Shown: one piece after another, positions 5,317 to 5,700 of the stretch
Layout of the letters: the number at the start of each line of letters is the position of its first letter
Position numbering within the stretch: position 1 is the first letter of the stretch
DNA from: Paracoccaceae bacterium
GTDB taxonomy: Bacteria; Pseudomonadota; Alphaproteobacteria; Rhodobacterales; Rhodobacteraceae
DNA length: 5,700 nt
Reading direction: 5' to 3'
NCBI GenBank assembly: GCA_009922885.1
Contig: RFUP01000167.1
Coordinates: forward strand, 1 to 5,700
Program-made: the position numbers and the translations under genes
Notes under the pieces: generated by a model
Seen by the model: only the letters and a program-made list of their open reading frames with translations
Database searches by the model: none
Told to the model about the DNA's origin: nothing

Positions 5317-5700
5317 ATGCCTCAGACCCTCGCGTCCATCATTGCCTTCATCGAAACGGTCCACCCCTACGACACACTGCCGAGAGACGAGCTGGCGCGG
5401 GTCGCCGGTTCCTTTATCCGCAGAACCATCGAGCAAAACGGGATCATCTACACCGCAGGCGCGCCCCTTGAAGGGCTCTACATTGTGGAACGTGGGCAGA
5501 TCCAGGTCACGGAAGCCAACGGCGAGGTCATCTCGCTCCTCGGGCCGCGCAACAGCTTCGGCGAACGCGGGCTGATGCGAGACGGCCATGCCGTTACTAC
5601 TGCATCGGCTTCGGAAGCTTCGCAAATCCTGATGCTGCCGGGTGCGGAGTTCCATCGCCTCGTCAAATCGGTCCCGTCCTTCGAGCGCTTCTTCAATCGT
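5317..5700 (+). CDS. Cyclic-nucleotide-binding-domain protein, probable N-terminus of a DUF294/CBS regulator (3' end outside window)
   Basis: The frame is open from ATG 5317 to the window end, giving 128 residues beginning MPQTLASIIAFIETVHPYDTLP. It shows a cNMP-binding (CAP_ED) beta-roll: an N-terminal helix, GAPLEGLYIVERGQIQV, and FGERGLMRDG (residues 81-90), which aligns with the phosphate-binding cassette. The arginine that normally contacts the cyclic phosphate appears replaced by Ala92 (HAVTTA against PRSATV), so nucleotide binding is doubtful. Genes at this place after DUF4212 and VC_2705 symporters usually encode cNMP-CBS-DUF294 proteins with a nucleotidyltransferase-like C-terminus; those domains lie outside the window, so that part is inference. 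This ATG is the first usual start codon in frame after the symporter stop. No good Shine-Dalgarno sequence is visible, which suggests weak translation. Likely role: a cytoplasmic regulator of the transporter or pathway. Confidence 0.8.
   Translation, partial: MPQTLASIIAFIETVHPYDTLPRDELARVAGSFIRRTIEQNGIIYTAGAPLEGLYIVERGQIQVTEANGEVISLLGPRNSFGERGLMRDGHAVTTASASEASQILMLPGAEFHRLVKSVPSFERFFNR

Noticed and set aside
1..5700. tRNA, rRNA, CRISPR array, insertion sequence or phage attachment site
   Set aside because: No regular repeat-spacer pattern, transposase motif, terminal inverted repeats or tRNA-like cloverleaf was seen.

Overview
The window is GC-rich, with strong G/C preference at third codon positions. 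It looks like chromosomal DNA of an alphaproteobacterium of the Rhodobacterales type. That assignment rests on remembered similarity of the acetyl-CoA synthetase to Rhodobacterales proteins, on a Paracoccus-like four-cysteine adenylate kinase, and on the order small symporter subunit, large sodium/solute symporter, cyclic-nucleotide-type regulator. No database search was possible.

Layout, all genes on the + strand. Bases 1-260 hold the 3' end of a branched-chain-amino-acid-type ABC transporter substrate-binding protein, closed by a strong intrinsic terminator at 286-313. Bases 314-685 form a gene-free regulatory region with an AT-rich island (about 500-560) full of short palindromes and spaced direct repeats. 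Then come acs (686-2501), adk (2520-3188), a DUF4212-type small membrane protein (3252-3509), a VC_2705-like sodium/solute symporter (3526-5253), and the start of a cNMP-binding-domain protein (5317 to the window end), probably the DUF294/CBS regulator usual at this position.

The five genes read as one short-chain carboxylate (probably acetate) uptake and activation operon. The two-part symporter brings the substrate in, Acs converts it to acyl-CoA with release of AMP and PPi, Adk rescues the AMP as ADP, and the last gene probably regulates the system. The two 63-nt gaps on either side of the transporter pair each contain an 11-bp stem-loop shortly after the upstream stop codon, which suggests segment-specific mRNA stability or partial termination.

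The main anomaly is that acs is broken. Near base 1197-1203 about 46 codons are missing and the reading frame shifts, removing the segment that carries the CoA-binding arginine loop. Everything else in acs is intact, so this is either a very recent deletion or an assembly or sequencing error. I see no evidence of a wholly new system, mobile element, CRISPR array or RNA gene.
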